64,000 bases of DNA from Litoribacillus peritrichatus (GTDB lineage Bacteria; Pseudomonadota; Gammaproteobacteria; Pseudomonadales; Litoribrevibacteraceae): contig NZ_BAABBN010000004.1 of assembly GCF_039537985.1 (NCBI RefSeq), positions 496,001 to 560,000 on the forward strand, in the 5' to 3' direction. This document shows positions 17,463 to 26,507 of the stretch, one piece after another. The position numbers and the translations under genes are program-made. The notes below the pieces were generated by a model that was not told the origin of the DNA, searched no databases, and saw only the letters and a list, made by a program, of their open reading frames with translations. Positions within the stretch are counted from its first letter, which is position 1, and each line of letters starts with the position of its first letter.

Positions 17463-18579
17463 GTGGATGGGAGGCGTATTTTTTTGCGTAATTCTCTAAT
17501 ACTTGCTGACGGCGCTCTTTCGGTTGCTCCGAGAGTTCTGTCGCGGCCTGATAAAAAGCAGGGTAGTCGTATTCACAAATTTCTATCCAGTTTTTGAACG
17601 CAGGCACCCATTGGCTGTAGGTATTGACCAGTGCTAAACGGGCATTGTTGATTGGTTTATTAAACCAACCGTCGTAACCTGCGTACCCTGACCACTGATT
17701 CTCTTTCAATTGTTGGTAGTTTTCTTTCAATGTTTGGATGATCGTTGCTTTGGCTTTCAGCTTTTCTGAACGCGATAAATCGCTGTTGTATAGGGTTTCT
17801 AATTCGGATTGGGTCGACTTTAATAATCGAATGAAATCGCTTGATCGTTTTCTGCGTTGTTCGTAAATCTTGATTTTATCGGTCTGACCTTTCAGCCACA
17901 GTTCAACGGCACTTTCTTCGACGGCGCTGGCGAAACTCTCGTTAAAGGTGCTGTCTCCCTTCAGATATAACACCTGGTGCGCGAGTTCATGAAAGAGCAG
18001 GGCGTGGAGACCAACCTCATCTCTCCTGAAAAAGGTTGATAACACCGGATCATTAAACCAGCCGAGTGTGGAGTAGGCGTCAGCGCCGCCTACGTGCACA
18101 TCCATATTGCCTTCTTCAAAAATCTGTTGTGCGTAATCCTTCGCATCCTGCTGTGCATAATAACCACGATAGGACGCGCATCCTACAAAGGGGTAACACC
18201 ATTGTCTGGGCGCGAGTGAGTCATCGGGCGTTGCCACTACACTCCATATCGGGTACTTGCCTTCCAGCTGAACGAACTTACGGTAGTTGGTTTGTGCTTG
18301 AGGCATACCGAGATTTTGCTCTGCGAAATCCAATGCCGAGATGACTTCTTTCATGCGTTTTTTGGTTTTTTCGTTGGTGTTTGGATCGTTGATTAACGCT
18401 TCGATGTATTCTTGGTTGGCCATGATGGATAAATGACCGGAAATGGCCTGGCTGTAATAGCCTATTTGTTCGCACCCTTGAAGTAGGCCGACCAATAACA
18501 AAGCCAATGAATGAGTAATTACTCTAAATGCCAACGGGGTTAGAAAAGTAAAACTTTTTAAGCATTTCGTCTGATTCAT
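17395..18579 (-). CDS. Predicted zinc aminopeptidase lipoprotein (COG4324/PF10023 type)
   Basis: A 394-residue protein with a lipoprotein signal (LLQGC, cysteine at residue 36) and the zinc-binding HELAH at residues 197-201, followed by NESFASAVEE that may supply the third ligand. Length and the stretches YPFVGCASYRGYY and GGADAYSTLGWFNDP fit the predicted-aminopeptidase family common in gammaproteobacteria. Function is inferred from family only. The last 22 codons lie opposite the 3' end of the lipase gene. Confidence 0.85.
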   Translation of the reverse strand: MNQTKCLKSFTFLTPLAFRVITHSLALLLVGLLQGCEQIGYYSQAISGHLSIMANQEYIEALINDPNTNEKTKKRMKEVISALDFAEQNLGMPQAQTNYRKFVQLEGKYPIWSVVATPDDSLAPRQWCYPFVGCASYRGYYAQQDAKDYAQQIFEEGNMDVHVGGADAYSTLGWFNDPVLSTFFRRDEVGLHALLFHELAHQVLYLKGDSTFNESFASAVEESAVELWLKGQTDKIKIYEQRRKRSSDFIRLLKSTQSELETLYNSDLSRSEKLKAKATIIQTLKENYQQLKENQWSGYAGYDGWFNKPINNARLALVNTYSQWVPAFKNWIEICEYDYPAFYQAATELSEQPKERRQQVLENYAKKYASHPLNQADSYTKDAESLPCKYSPNS

Positions 18580-18686
18580 GTGTTGGCTCGGTTCATCCGT
18601 GGTGTATGGTTACGTCTAATGATTTATTATGAATAAAAATCATTGTATACAAAGCAGTTTAATAAAAATAATAAAGGAGTTGCGAC

Positions 18687-20159
18687 ATGAGCAGCCCGTC
18701 CTATTTATCCGTTCAGCAAGAACTCGCAGGAAAAAACATCCTTATTACCGGAACAACCGGCTTTTTGGGCAAGGTTGTTTTGGAAAAACTACTCAGAAAA
18801 GTCCCGGATGTCTATCAAATCACGCTGTTGGCTCGTAAAGGCAATCAATATTCATCGGCCAAAGAACGAGTGTATCAAGACGTCATTGCCAGCTCTGTGT
18901 TTGATCGCATGCGCTCTGAAATGGGTGATATGTTTGAGTCGTTTTTGGACAGCAAAATGACTGTGGTGGAAGGTGAGTTAACCCAAACAGCATTTGGTAT
19001 GGCGGCGGATGAGTTTTGTTCTCTTGCGGAAGACATCGACCTTGTCATTAATTGTGCGGCCAGTGTTAACTTTCGGGAAGCACTCGATCAGGCCATTCGC
19101 ATCAATGCACTTTCTGTAGAGAACCTGGTTGAACTTGTTAAGGCGGCGGGTGGCGTGCCTATGATTCAGGTCTCAACCTGCTATGTGAACGGTCTTAATC
19201 AAGGGTGCATAAAAGAGCGTATTTATGCTCCGAAATTCCACCGGTTGAAAGAATTTGAAGATGGCAGCTTTCACGTTCGGCCTTTGATTGAAAAGTGTCT
19301 TGAAGAGTGCGAGCTTGTGGATGAAGCATCTGCCTCACCGGAAGAATCGGAACATCAACGTATACGTTTAGGTGGAAAAATTGCCCGGGAATATGGCTGG
19401 AACGATACTTATACATTCACAAAATGGATGGGCGAGCAGCTTTTAATTCAGCAATTAAAAGGCTCTGGCATCTCTATTGTAAGACCGTCTATCATCGAAA
19501 GCACGCTCAGGGAACCCGTTGCCGGCTGGATTGAAGGCATCAAAGTCGCTGATGCTTTGATTTTTGCCTATGCTCGGGGCAAATTAAGTTTTTTTCCCGG
19601 CGATGATAAGGGCATTCTGGATGTGATACCGGCAGACCTTGTTGCCAACAGCATAATTCTCGCATCTGCTGAACAGGTGGCGTCGCCTAAGAACTATCGT
19701 GTTTATCAAAGCTGCAGCAGTACTGATAACCCGATTCAGCTCAAAGATTTTATCCAATACGTCATGAAAGAATCGCAGGGGAATTATAAAAACTACCCTA
19801 AGCTCTTCAAAAAGAAGCCTTCGGCCAAATTTAAAACCGTCAGTGATTTCACCTTTCAAAGCGTCATGCGAGGACTTCAGTTTGCTGCGTTCGGCCGGGG
19901 ACTGTTCCAGCCAAAGCTGCGTCGTAAGCTGGTGGACAAAGTGACCACCTCCAAAGAATTAGCCAAGATTTATTCGTTTTATACTGCGCCTCGTTACCAG
20001 TTTGATAACACCAAGCTGAAAAGCCTGTGGCGACAGTTTAATTTGGATGATCAGAAAGATTACACAGTCAGTGCAAGTTGTTATGACTGGCAAGAATACA
20101 TCGCAGAAGTACATATAGCTGGTTTGCACAAATTCGTGCTGGAAGAGCGGGTGGCTTGA
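18687..20159 (+). CDS. Fatty acyl-CoA reductase (alcohol-forming), extended SDR
   Basis: A 490-residue protein with an N-terminal NAD(P)-binding Rossmann fold (TGTTGFLGKVVLEKLLRKVP, about 21-40), the extended-SDR catalytic pair Y242 and K246 (YTFTKWMGEQ), VRPSIIES, and a C-terminal FAR domain ending in YSFYTAPRYQFDN. Marinobacter fatty acyl-CoA reductases share these stretches closely. Family role: reduce fatty acyl-CoA to fatty alcohol with NADPH, the first step of wax-ester synthesis. A wax synthase is not in the window. A strong AAAGGAG precedes the ATG, and the gene has its own terminator. Confidence 0.92.
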   Translation: MSSPSYLSVQQELAGKNILITGTTGFLGKVVLEKLLRKVPDVYQITLLARKGNQYSSAKERVYQDVIASSVFDRMRSEMGDMFESFLDSKMTVVEGELTQTAFGMAADEFCSLAEDIDLVINCAASVNFREALDQAIRINALSVENLVELVKAAGGVPMIQVSTCYVNGLNQGCIKERIYAPKFHRLKEFEDGSFHVRPLIEKCLEECELVDEASASPEESEHQRIRLGGKIAREYGWNDTYTFTKWMGEQLLIQQLKGSGISIVRPSIIESTLREPVAGWIEGIKVADALIFAYARGKLSFFPGDDKGILDVIPADLVANSIILASAEQVASPKNYRVYQSCSSTDNPIQLKDFIQYVMKESQGNYKNYPKLFKKKPSAKFKTVSDFTFQSVMRGLQFAAFGRGLFQPKLRRKLVDKVTTSKELAKIYSFYTAPRYQFDNTKLKSLWRQFNLDDQKDYTVSASCYDWQEYIAEVHIAGLHKFVLEERVA

Positions 20160-20163
20160 AAGT

Positions 20164-20194
20164 AACAAACCCGATCAGTGACCGGGTTTGTTTT
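20164..20194 (+). terminator. Terminator after fatty acyl-CoA reductase
   Basis: AACAAACCCG and CGGGTTTG form a stem ending in TTGTTTT, 5 bases after the stop codon. It may serve the convergent lipoprotein gene too. Confidence 0.8.
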
Positions 20195-20218
20195 GCATCC
20201 GACTTTGTTTACAGGGGA

Positions 20219-21937
20219 TTACTTGTAACTTGGCTTGATGCTCTGGTTAGTTTTAGGTTCCAGTGCTCGAGTATTGGCGGGAGTAGCGAAGGCTTCGAAA
20301 TTTTCTTCTATAAGTCCTTCCTCTATAGGACCTTCTTCTAAACCATCTTCGACCCAGCCTTCAACAAACTCTTGTACAGGGACTATGGTTGGGTTCAGGT
20401 TTGCGTCTACTTCAATGTTGAACACTGCCCACTCTTCGGTAAGTGGGTTTGTGGCTTCACTGGGTGAAAAGAAAATTTCTTGCTCTCCGATGGTTAGTTT
20501 CACGCGGGCAGGGGAGCTAACAATGTCTGACTCATTAGAGAATTGATGTACGAGATACTGATAGGTGCCAGGGTATGGGAAACGGGGAATTGAAATAACT
20601 TCAGGGCCAAAGCTGCTGGTGTCGTCAACATCAAGGTCCATGACCACTTCGTTAACTATCACGGGATGATTGCCGTAATACACATGGAATTGTTCGGTAC
20701 CATCTGCGTTGGCAGGGCCGAATAAATGGGAATCCAGGTCGTCAGGTGCTTCTCCCCAGGTTAGCGAGATATTCACCGCATCTGGAGAAAGGACAAGACA
20801 GTTGTTTGTTAAATCAACGTCAGTATTATCTGTGTCAACTTCCAGGGTATTGCTGACCGCGCCATTACGGGCGCTGATCAGTACATCAGAATTGAAACGC
20901 GCAGGCAGTGAAAATAATCCGGCGTCATTGCTGGTGGTATTGGCACTTCCGATATAGTCTCTGCCTTGCGAAGTGACGTCGGCATTTGCAACGGGCTCAC
21001 CGGTTTCATCAACGACACAGCCGTTAATATTAATTGTTTCATACACTTTGTCGGCATTCCAAACCGTGAAGTGGCTGACAGTGCCTTCGTAGACATAGGT
21101 ATTATTTGCAAGCTGCGTTAATGTCGCAATGCCTTCTTCCACCCAATATCCGGTGGTTTCGTCGAAGTAGAACAGCGGGATCGTAGCATCCGCAGTATTA
21201 GGATTAATACCAGAAGCCAATGGAATGCGAATAGTTGCCGTTTGGTTTTCCGCTAAGTTAAGTTCTTCGCCGTTGCTGTCTTCAAATACAGCACTGATGG
21301 CTCCGAAAGATTCGATTAGGCTGACATCGCCTTGGTTGTCGATGGTTTGGTAATTGCCTGGCATTAAGGACGGGTCGGCGCTTGGATCAATAATGGTTAA
21401 CCGGCCACTTACGTCTCCTTCCGGAGTATTGCCGTTATTGTCCACCAGTGAATTTGCGGCTAACTCGATAACAGGTGTAGTACCCAGTTCTATGGTGCTG
21501 TCCGTTTCCGGGTCAAACACAGCGTTTACATCGACAGGCTGAAGAGCCAAGTTCGCAGCTGTAACTCTGCTTTCCTGATCTTCGTTCAGAACAATGATGG
21601 AATATTCACCGAATTCGTCGTTTTGACCACTAATGACTAAACGAGTCGGGACGTTGTCATAAGACAAGGAGAACCGGCCACTGTTATCCGTTGTTGTTTC
21701 GCCTAACTCAGTGTGAACACCATTTATATCGCCAGCGATACTGATCGAGGCATTATCAACGTGTTCCCCGGTGTAAAAGTTTACTGCCGTACCTGATACG
21801 GTAAATGCAGCTGCATCGCTCTCGCCAGGTGTATTATCAGAATCAGAATTGCTACAACCAACGAGAGCGGTTGACGAGATGACTGCGGTAAACAGTAGCG
21901 ATTGGCTAAAACGGGTTCCTTGGGTAAATGATTTCAT
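20219..21937 (-). CDS. Large secreted lipoprotein with carboxypeptidase-regulatory-like and DUF2135-like domains
   Basis: A 572-residue protein with a lipoprotein signal (ALVGC, cysteine about residue 28) and an acidic Ser/Asp linker. Two carboxypeptidase-regulatory-like beta-sandwiches follow (SGTAVNFYTGEHVDNASISI near 50 and GCVVDETGEPVANADVTS near 310), with a middle beta region. A C-terminal module has LTWGEAPDDLDSHL and ends near IFFSP, as in YfaP/DUF2135-type proteins. An acidic glycine-glutamate repeat tail (about 535-555) closes it. It is probably a surface or outer-membrane adhesion/structural protein. AAGGAGCG precedes the ATG. Function is not otherwise known. Confidence 0.8.
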   Translation of the reverse strand: MKSFTQGTRFSQSLLFTAVISSTALVGCSNSDSDNTPGESDAAAFTVSGTAVNFYTGEHVDNASISIAGDINGVHTELGETTTDNSGRFSLSYDNVPTRLVISGQNDEFGEYSIIVLNEDQESRVTAANLALQPVDVNAVFDPETDSTIELGTTPVIELAANSLVDNNGNTPEGDVSGRLTIIDPSADPSLMPGNYQTIDNQGDVSLIESFGAISAVFEDSNGEELNLAENQTATIRIPLASGINPNTADATIPLFYFDETTGYWVEEGIATLTQLANNTYVYEGTVSHFTVWNADKVYETININGCVVDETGEPVANADVTSQGRDYIGSANTTSNDAGLFSLPARFNSDVLISARNGAVSNTLEVDTDNTDVDLTNNCLVLSPDAVNISLTWGEAPDDLDSHLFGPANADGTEQFHVYYGNHPVIVNEVVMDLDVDDTSSFGPEVISIPRFPYPGTYQYLVHQFSNESDIVSSPARVKLTIGEQEIFFSPSEATNPLTEEWAVFNIEVDANLNPTIVPVQEFVEGWVEDGLEEGPIEEGLIEENFEAFATPANTRALEPKTNQSIKPSYK

Positions 21938-22371
21938 AGACGCTCCTTATGTCCATATTTTTTGTATGGCGGAGACTACACAATGAATGTGTACAGTGGA
22001 ATTACATTTGTTTTCCAAGAAGCGATTTTGTTAATAAATATCACTAAAATCGCAGGTGGTGTGCATGTTATTTACTACTTTGTCATTAGCGAGTAAGAGA
22101 GACATAAACCGTTTGGTGACGAATGGGGCGTCCACATATGTTCATTATTTTAGCAATGACATAGGCGATTTCAGTGGGTTTTATATGAGTATTAAACCCA
22201 ACAAAAAGTATGTTATCGTTTTCCTCGTGCTGATCTTCACTTATAGCCGCCGAAAACTATATTATGGCTCTGACATTACTAACCCTCGCATTGAAGGTCA
22301 GCTCTCGTGGTGGAGTCAATATTTCTAAATACACAGTTAAGTGCCAAAAAATTACCATTAAGGAACCCTAA
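21938..22371. other. 434-base stretch without a supported gene
   Basis: Contains the upstream region of the lipoprotein gene and a short plus-strand frame (22056-22328) without a good ribosome site or recognisable protein. No terminator or repeat stands out. Confidence 0.5.
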
Positions 22372-23577
22372 ATGGACTTAGTATATAAGAATGAAAAACC
22401 TCTGTTTCGAATAGCTGTTGTGTTATCAGCTGTATTTTGGCTCGCACTTACTGTTGGCACGTTTGGAATGGTTTTACTGTATTTACTTCTAGGTTATATA
22501 TTTTTCTTGTTTGCTCACTCTGCTTTTATATCTCACCTGAAGGGATCAGGCGTAAGAATAAGTGAAGAGCAATATCCTGATCTGCATGAAAAACTAACTC
22601 GTGGATGCAGCAAGGTAGGTCTAGATGATATCCCCGAAGCTTACTTATTAAGAACTGATTTCTTTAATGCACTAGCAACAAGGTTTTTAGGGCGGCACTT
22701 TGTCGTATTGTTTACTGATGTCGTTGATGCTTTAGAAAATCAACCTGGTGCCATTGATTTTTATATAGGGCATGAGCTAGGTCATATACATAGGAAACAC
22801 TTAACGTGGAGCACTTTTATTATGCCTGCATCCGTGTTGCCGTTACTCGGTTCAGCGTTGCGAAGAGCAGAAGAGTATACTTGTGATCGCTATGGTGTTG
22901 CATGTTGTGAATCAGTAGATGATATACAAGCCGCAATTGCTGCGATTGCAGCCGGGGATACTCGATGGAAATCGATTAATGTTGATTCTTATATAAGCCA
23001 AATTTCAGATACAAGTGGTTTTTGGATGTCATTTAATGAATTGACCAGTGATTATCCGTGGTTGACTAAGCGAATGGCAACGTCCCTTGCTTTAAGTAAG
23101 GGCAGTGAAATAAAACACCCAAGACGCCATGGGCTTGCGTGGTTTCTTTCACTCTTTATACCGAGATTTGGCTCTGGCGGTATGGCCTCATTGTTAGTAA
23201 CAGTGGTAATTATTGGTATCTTGGCCGCTGTTGCTATACCTGCATATCAAGATTATGTTGAGCGTGCACGATTTGAGACCGCTTATTCATCCGCGCAAGA
23301 AGTTAAAAATAAAGTTAATGAGTATGTTGTAGCCAATAATGAATGGCCGCAATCTTTGCAGTCGCTAGGCTATGCGAACGACGTAATTAATGACGCTGCA
23401 AATAATATTCAGATAGGCGTTTACAGTGATGGAGTTGTTGGCGCAAACGTTGGTATAGGTGAATCTGGCGAAGAAAAATATGTGGTTCTAAAGCCGGAAG
23501 TAATTGAAGGTGATATAACGTGGACATGTTATGGCGAAAATGTTCTTGCCTCATATTTGCCAGCACCTTGCCGGTAG
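22372..23577 (+). CDS. M48 metallopeptidase fused to a type IV pilin-like domain
   Basis: A 401-residue protein. Residues 10-50 form one or two membrane helices. An M48 zinc-peptidase domain follows, with HELGH at 134-138 and the distal ligand in EEYTCDRYG (E168). Residues 271-301 (VVIIGILAAVAIPAYQDY) are a type IV pilin N-terminal helix, followed by a pilin-like globular part with a C-terminal two-cysteine D-region (WTC at 386, PAPCR at 400). The prepilin leader and the mature FTLIE start are missing, so PilD processing is unlikely and the pilin helix probably acts as a membrane anchor. It could process pilins or envelope proteins. The gene is isolated, with AAGGA before the ATG. Confidence 0.85.
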   Translation: MDLVYKNEKPLFRIAVVLSAVFWLALTVGTFGMVLLYLLLGYIFFLFAHSAFISHLKGSGVRISEEQYPDLHEKLTRGCSKVGLDDIPEAYLLRTDFFNALATRFLGRHFVVLFTDVVDALENQPGAIDFYIGHELGHIHRKHLTWSTFIMPASVLPLLGSALRRAEEYTCDRYGVACCESVDDIQAAIAAIAAGDTRWKSINVDSYISQISDTSGFWMSFNELTSDYPWLTKRMATSLALSKGSEIKHPRRHGLAWFLSLFIPRFGSGGMASLLVTVVIIGILAAVAIPAYQDYVERARFETAYSSAQEVKNKVNEYVVANNEWPQSLQSLGYANDVINDAANNIQIGVYSDGVVGANVGIGESGEEKYVVLKPEVIEGDITWTCYGENVLASYLPAPCR

Positions 23578-23596
23578 GTAAAAGCAGTGATTAACA

Positions 23597-23630
23597 ACAA
23601 ATAGGTTGCGCTCAGTCGCAACCTATTTGT
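23597..23630 (+). terminator. Terminator after the M48-pilin fusion gene
   Basis: AAATAGGTTGCG / CGCAACCTATTT, a 12-bp perfect stem with a 6-base loop, then TGTATTAG. The following 350 bases up to 23979 hold no gene I can support. Confidence 0.75.
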
Positions 23631-24007
23631 ATTAGTTGTATGAGCCGAAAGCTCTGTGATTGGTCTTTAGTTTTCTTGAAATACATGGACACTCTAATCT
23701 AAGAAGATTCTGGCTGGTAATAGTTATTCCCCTTCCCAACCTTCAGTAAGAATATGCCTTGTCCAGCCGCTGTTTATTGGCTTCCACTGTTAACCACTTG
23801 GTCCTCAGTGGCTATAGTTTGTTGAAAAATAAGAAACCTAAATTCAAAGAAAGTACTTATGATCGTGTTAAACCACTGATTTAAGTGATAATAAATAGAA
23901 AATTGATTAAAATGTGGGTTAATAACATTAACGGATTAAATGGTTTTTTGTAGCGAGCTTGGTTGTTTTTTGCAGACTCGTTAGAAATCAATGAAAAGGA
24001 ACACCCT

Positions 24008-24493
24008 ATGAGTCGGTTTATAAATTTGTTTTTGCCTATACCTTTAGTCTTTTCTCTTTCTGGTTGTCTTGAAGATAGCAACGCTCAAACCGCTGAGAAC
24101 ATTTTTACTCCTGTAGAGTTTTCAGTTATTTCTCAAGGTTCTCAGTCTGATCTGTCTACGGAACAATATTTAGTCGCTAAAAATGAGGATAGGTTTAATG
24201 AAATTTGGTTGTCAGTGCCAAGTATTTCAGGGGATGTTCCTTTAGTAGATTTCGCAGAAAACAACGTTTTAACTGTGTTATCAAGTATCGGTGTTTGTTC
24301 TGGTCTTGAAGTGACCAACGTCGAGGAAAATGAGCACACAATTATATTTAATCTAACCGAGGTTGTTACTTTTGACCCGGGTCTTTGTGATCCTTCTCCA
24401 GAGGCGTTTGAGAATTTCTCGTATGCGATGATTGCGTACCCTAAGATTTTCAAAAATGTCTCTGTGGTATGGGGGTATCGAGAAGATTTCTAA
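24008..24493 (+). CDS. Small putative lipoprotein, possible integron cassette gene
   Basis: About 161 residues. A lipoprotein signal (hydrophobic helix then LSGC, cysteine about residue 19) and an acidic mature domain with two later cysteines (GVCSG, GLCDP). The start at 24008 is set by AAAAGGA just upstream. The gene is bracketed by GTTAGAA (23980-23986) and its exact complement TTCTAAC (24489-24495) overlapping the stop codon, the arrangement of integron cassettes; see the finding on this region. The protein family is not recognised. Confidence 0.7.
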   Translation: MSRFINLFLPIPLVFSLSGCLEDSNAQTAENIFTPVEFSVISQGSQSDLSTEQYLVAKNEDRFNEIWLSVPSISGDVPLVDFAENNVLTVLSSIGVCSGLEVTNVEENEHTIIFNLTEVVTFDPGLCDPSPEAFENFSYAMIAYPKIFKNVSVVWGYREDF

Positions 24494-24631
24494 CTCATAC
24501 AAATAAGCACCCAACCACAACTTCATTTGATTAGAACGTTTAGCAACGGCCTGGTGGTGAAGCCTGTTCTAAAGGGTGCCAGGCGGAACCGGCTCTAATC
24601 AAAAGCCCTCGGCTTCAATTCATTGTTATGG
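24489..24631. mobile_element. attC-like imperfect inverted repeat (143 bp), tentative
   Basis: Outer ends TTCTAAC and GTTATGG resemble the R'' and R' core sites of integron recombination sites. Inside lie TAAGC / GCTTcA arms with one extra base, and a further inverted repeat TTTGATTAGA (24526-24535) / TCTAATCAAA (24594-24603). Size fits long, VCR-like attC sites. The extra base sits on the arm expected for the minus strand, while the gene order suggests the plus strand, so orientation is unclear. Confidence 0.35.
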
Positions 24632-24663
24632 CGAATGTTTATTTCCTTTTAATGCAAAAGGAC

Positions 24664-25839
24664 TCATCCCTTTGCAGTTGATTGTTCTCCGTGATTGTTA
24701 CTTCTTATTTGCGTGGTAATAATCACAATCAAAAGTAACAGTAAGATCGGAAATGCGGCCATATTCAAGGTGTGCCAACCAAAGACATTGATTAGCCAGC
24801 CTGAGCTGAATGTTGCTAAAGAAGCAAAGCCGAAGACGATTACTTCATTTATGCCTTGGATTTTAGAGGCATTCTGCTGCATAGATAACTTCATTAACCA
24901 TTGGCTGGCACCAAGAAACGCGAAGTTCCAGCCGATGCCAAGCAGTAACAAACCAAGGGTTAACAGGAACCGGTTGGTGGCGAGTAAGTTCACTGCGAGA
25001 GAGCTTATCAGCACAGTAATTCCGGCAATGATCAGCCCATGCAGACCGAGGCGGTCAATCAGCTTATTTACGAAAAATGAAGGCGCGAACATGCCAATCA
25101 CATGCCATTGAATGACCCAGGCGGTGTCCGAAAACGCATAGTGTTGATGTGACATATGCAGAGGTGTCGCACTCATAATTAAAACCATGACACCGTAAGC
25201 TACTGCCGCCGTTAAAATGGCTTGCCAAAGGCCGTTTTCATAATTGATCGGTTGTTTTGAATGTTCTTTCTTGAGCGTACTTTTAGGCCACTGGATGAAC
25301 AAAACTAATACTAATGCAGTGATTGAAATGGGCAGATAGGCCAAAGCAGAAGTTGAAAACGACAGGTCAAAAAAGACGTCTTTGGTCAATGCACCTAAAT
25401 TGGGGCCGATGATGGCTGCAACGACACCAGAAGCCATCAACGCTGAGATAGCTAAAGATTGTTGAGATGAGGGTACTAGCTCCATCGCGGCAAAGCGATA
25501 AAAGTTGGCGCTTGCTATGGCAATGCCAAATAACACGCTACCAGCCAAAAACATTTCAAAGCTTTGGGCCTGAATAGCAAAGAAAAAAGTCAGCCCTGCG
25601 AATGCGTTGCAAACGATACCTGCTGTAAATATTGGGCCGCGCCCGATTTTTCCCATCCAAATGCTGAACGGAAAAGAACAGACCAGCATGGTCAGCATAC
25701 TGATGGCTAAAGGGAGCGTTGCAAAACTCGGGTTGCCCGCTAAGTCTTTACCGAGAACGGGCGCCAATGTCAGAAACATCATGTTGCCGACCATAAAAAG
25801 AATCTGAACGCCGATCAGTAACCATAAATTTCGATTCAC
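24664..25839 (-). CDS. Major facilitator superfamily transporter
   Basis: A 391-residue inner-membrane protein with about 12 hydrophobic segments and an MFS-type loop 2-3 motif (GKIGRGPIFTAG). Stretches such as SSQQSLAISALMASGVVAAIIGPNLGA fit the DHA1-like efflux/uptake group; the substrate is not predictable. GTG start with AAAAGGA 9 bases upstream. Monocistronic on the minus strand. Confidence 0.87.
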   Translation of the reverse strand: MNRNLWLLIGVQILFMVGNMMFLTLAPVLGKDLAGNPSFATLPLAISMLTMLVCSFPFSIWMGKIGRGPIFTAGIVCNAFAGLTFFFAIQAQSFEMFLAGSVLFGIAIASANFYRFAAMELVPSSQQSLAISALMASGVVAAIIGPNLGALTKDVFFDLSFSTSALAYLPISITALVLVLFIQWPKSTLKKEHSKQPINYENGLWQAILTAAVAYGVMVLIMSATPLHMSHQHYAFSDTAWVIQWHVIGMFAPSFFVNKLIDRLGLHGLIIAGITVLISSLAVNLLATNRFLLTLGLLLLGIGWNFAFLGASQWLMKLSMQQNASKIQGINEVIVFGFASLATFSSGWLINVFGWHTLNMAAFPILLLLLIVIITTQIRSNNHGEQSTAKG

Positions 25840-25957
25840 CTGTAAATTCCTTTTAATAGGTGGCTTTGGGAGATAGGGTATCGGGTTAATGGAAGGATAA
25901 AAAGATATTTATATATTGAGTGGGTATCTTCTTTCGGGTCTGGTTTAGGTAAATATC

Positions 25958-26413
25958 ATGAATAAGTTACTCTTTTCGCCATTTTTATTCGCTTTAGCTT
26001 CGTGCAATGTTTTTGCTTTAAACCCAGCTGTTTCTGAAGCGCCGGATAACCAAAAGTTATTTTTGTCTGAAGCTATTGTTCAAACACCTTATTCTGCGCT
26101 GGTAAAACATACTCAAGTTGATGTGGAAGAGCATGATGAGTTCATGAGTAGGCATGTTTATTATGCGGATGTGATTGAAACAGTGCGTGGAAATATCAGA
26201 AAACGAATCAAATATTCAATGTTGGTTGAGCGTGATGAAGAACCCGTTTTAGATACATCTCCCGCAATAGTCACTCTTTGTTTTTACAATGGAGCGTATT
26301 ATTGGCCTGGTACGGGTGCCCAGTTTGATGGTGAACCTGAACTCATAAGATTTGCAAAGGCTGAAGCTGAAAAGGCAGATGCAAAACAATCTGAGTTTGC
26401 CCAGTGTGATTAG
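25958..26413 (+). CDS. Small exported protein, unknown function
   Basis: A 151-residue protein with a signal peptide (about 1-21, CNVFALNPA). The mature part is mixed alpha/beta with a lysine/glutamate-rich C-terminus and a final cysteine. It lies 94 bases upstream of the exported amidohydrolase and may share its transcript. Not recognised. Confidence 0.6.
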   Translation: MNKLLFSPFLFALASCNVFALNPAVSEAPDNQKLFLSEAIVQTPYSALVKHTQVDVEEHDEFMSRHVYYADVIETVRGNIRKRIKYSMLVERDEEPVLDTSPAIVTLCFYNGAYYWPGTGAQFDGEPELIRFAKAEAEKADAKQSEFAQCD

Positions 26414-26507
26414 GTAAAGAAAAGATCGAACTATGGCGGAACCTTTCAAAACAATATCTAATCTATAAAGTGTTATTTTGATCGCAACGTCCACAAGGAG
26501 TTTGATT

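Noticed and set aside
22056..22328. 90-codon plus-strand frame before the M48-pilin gene
   Set aside because: No ribosome site, no signal or domain, and an unlikely composition; probably a chance frame in AT-rich DNA.
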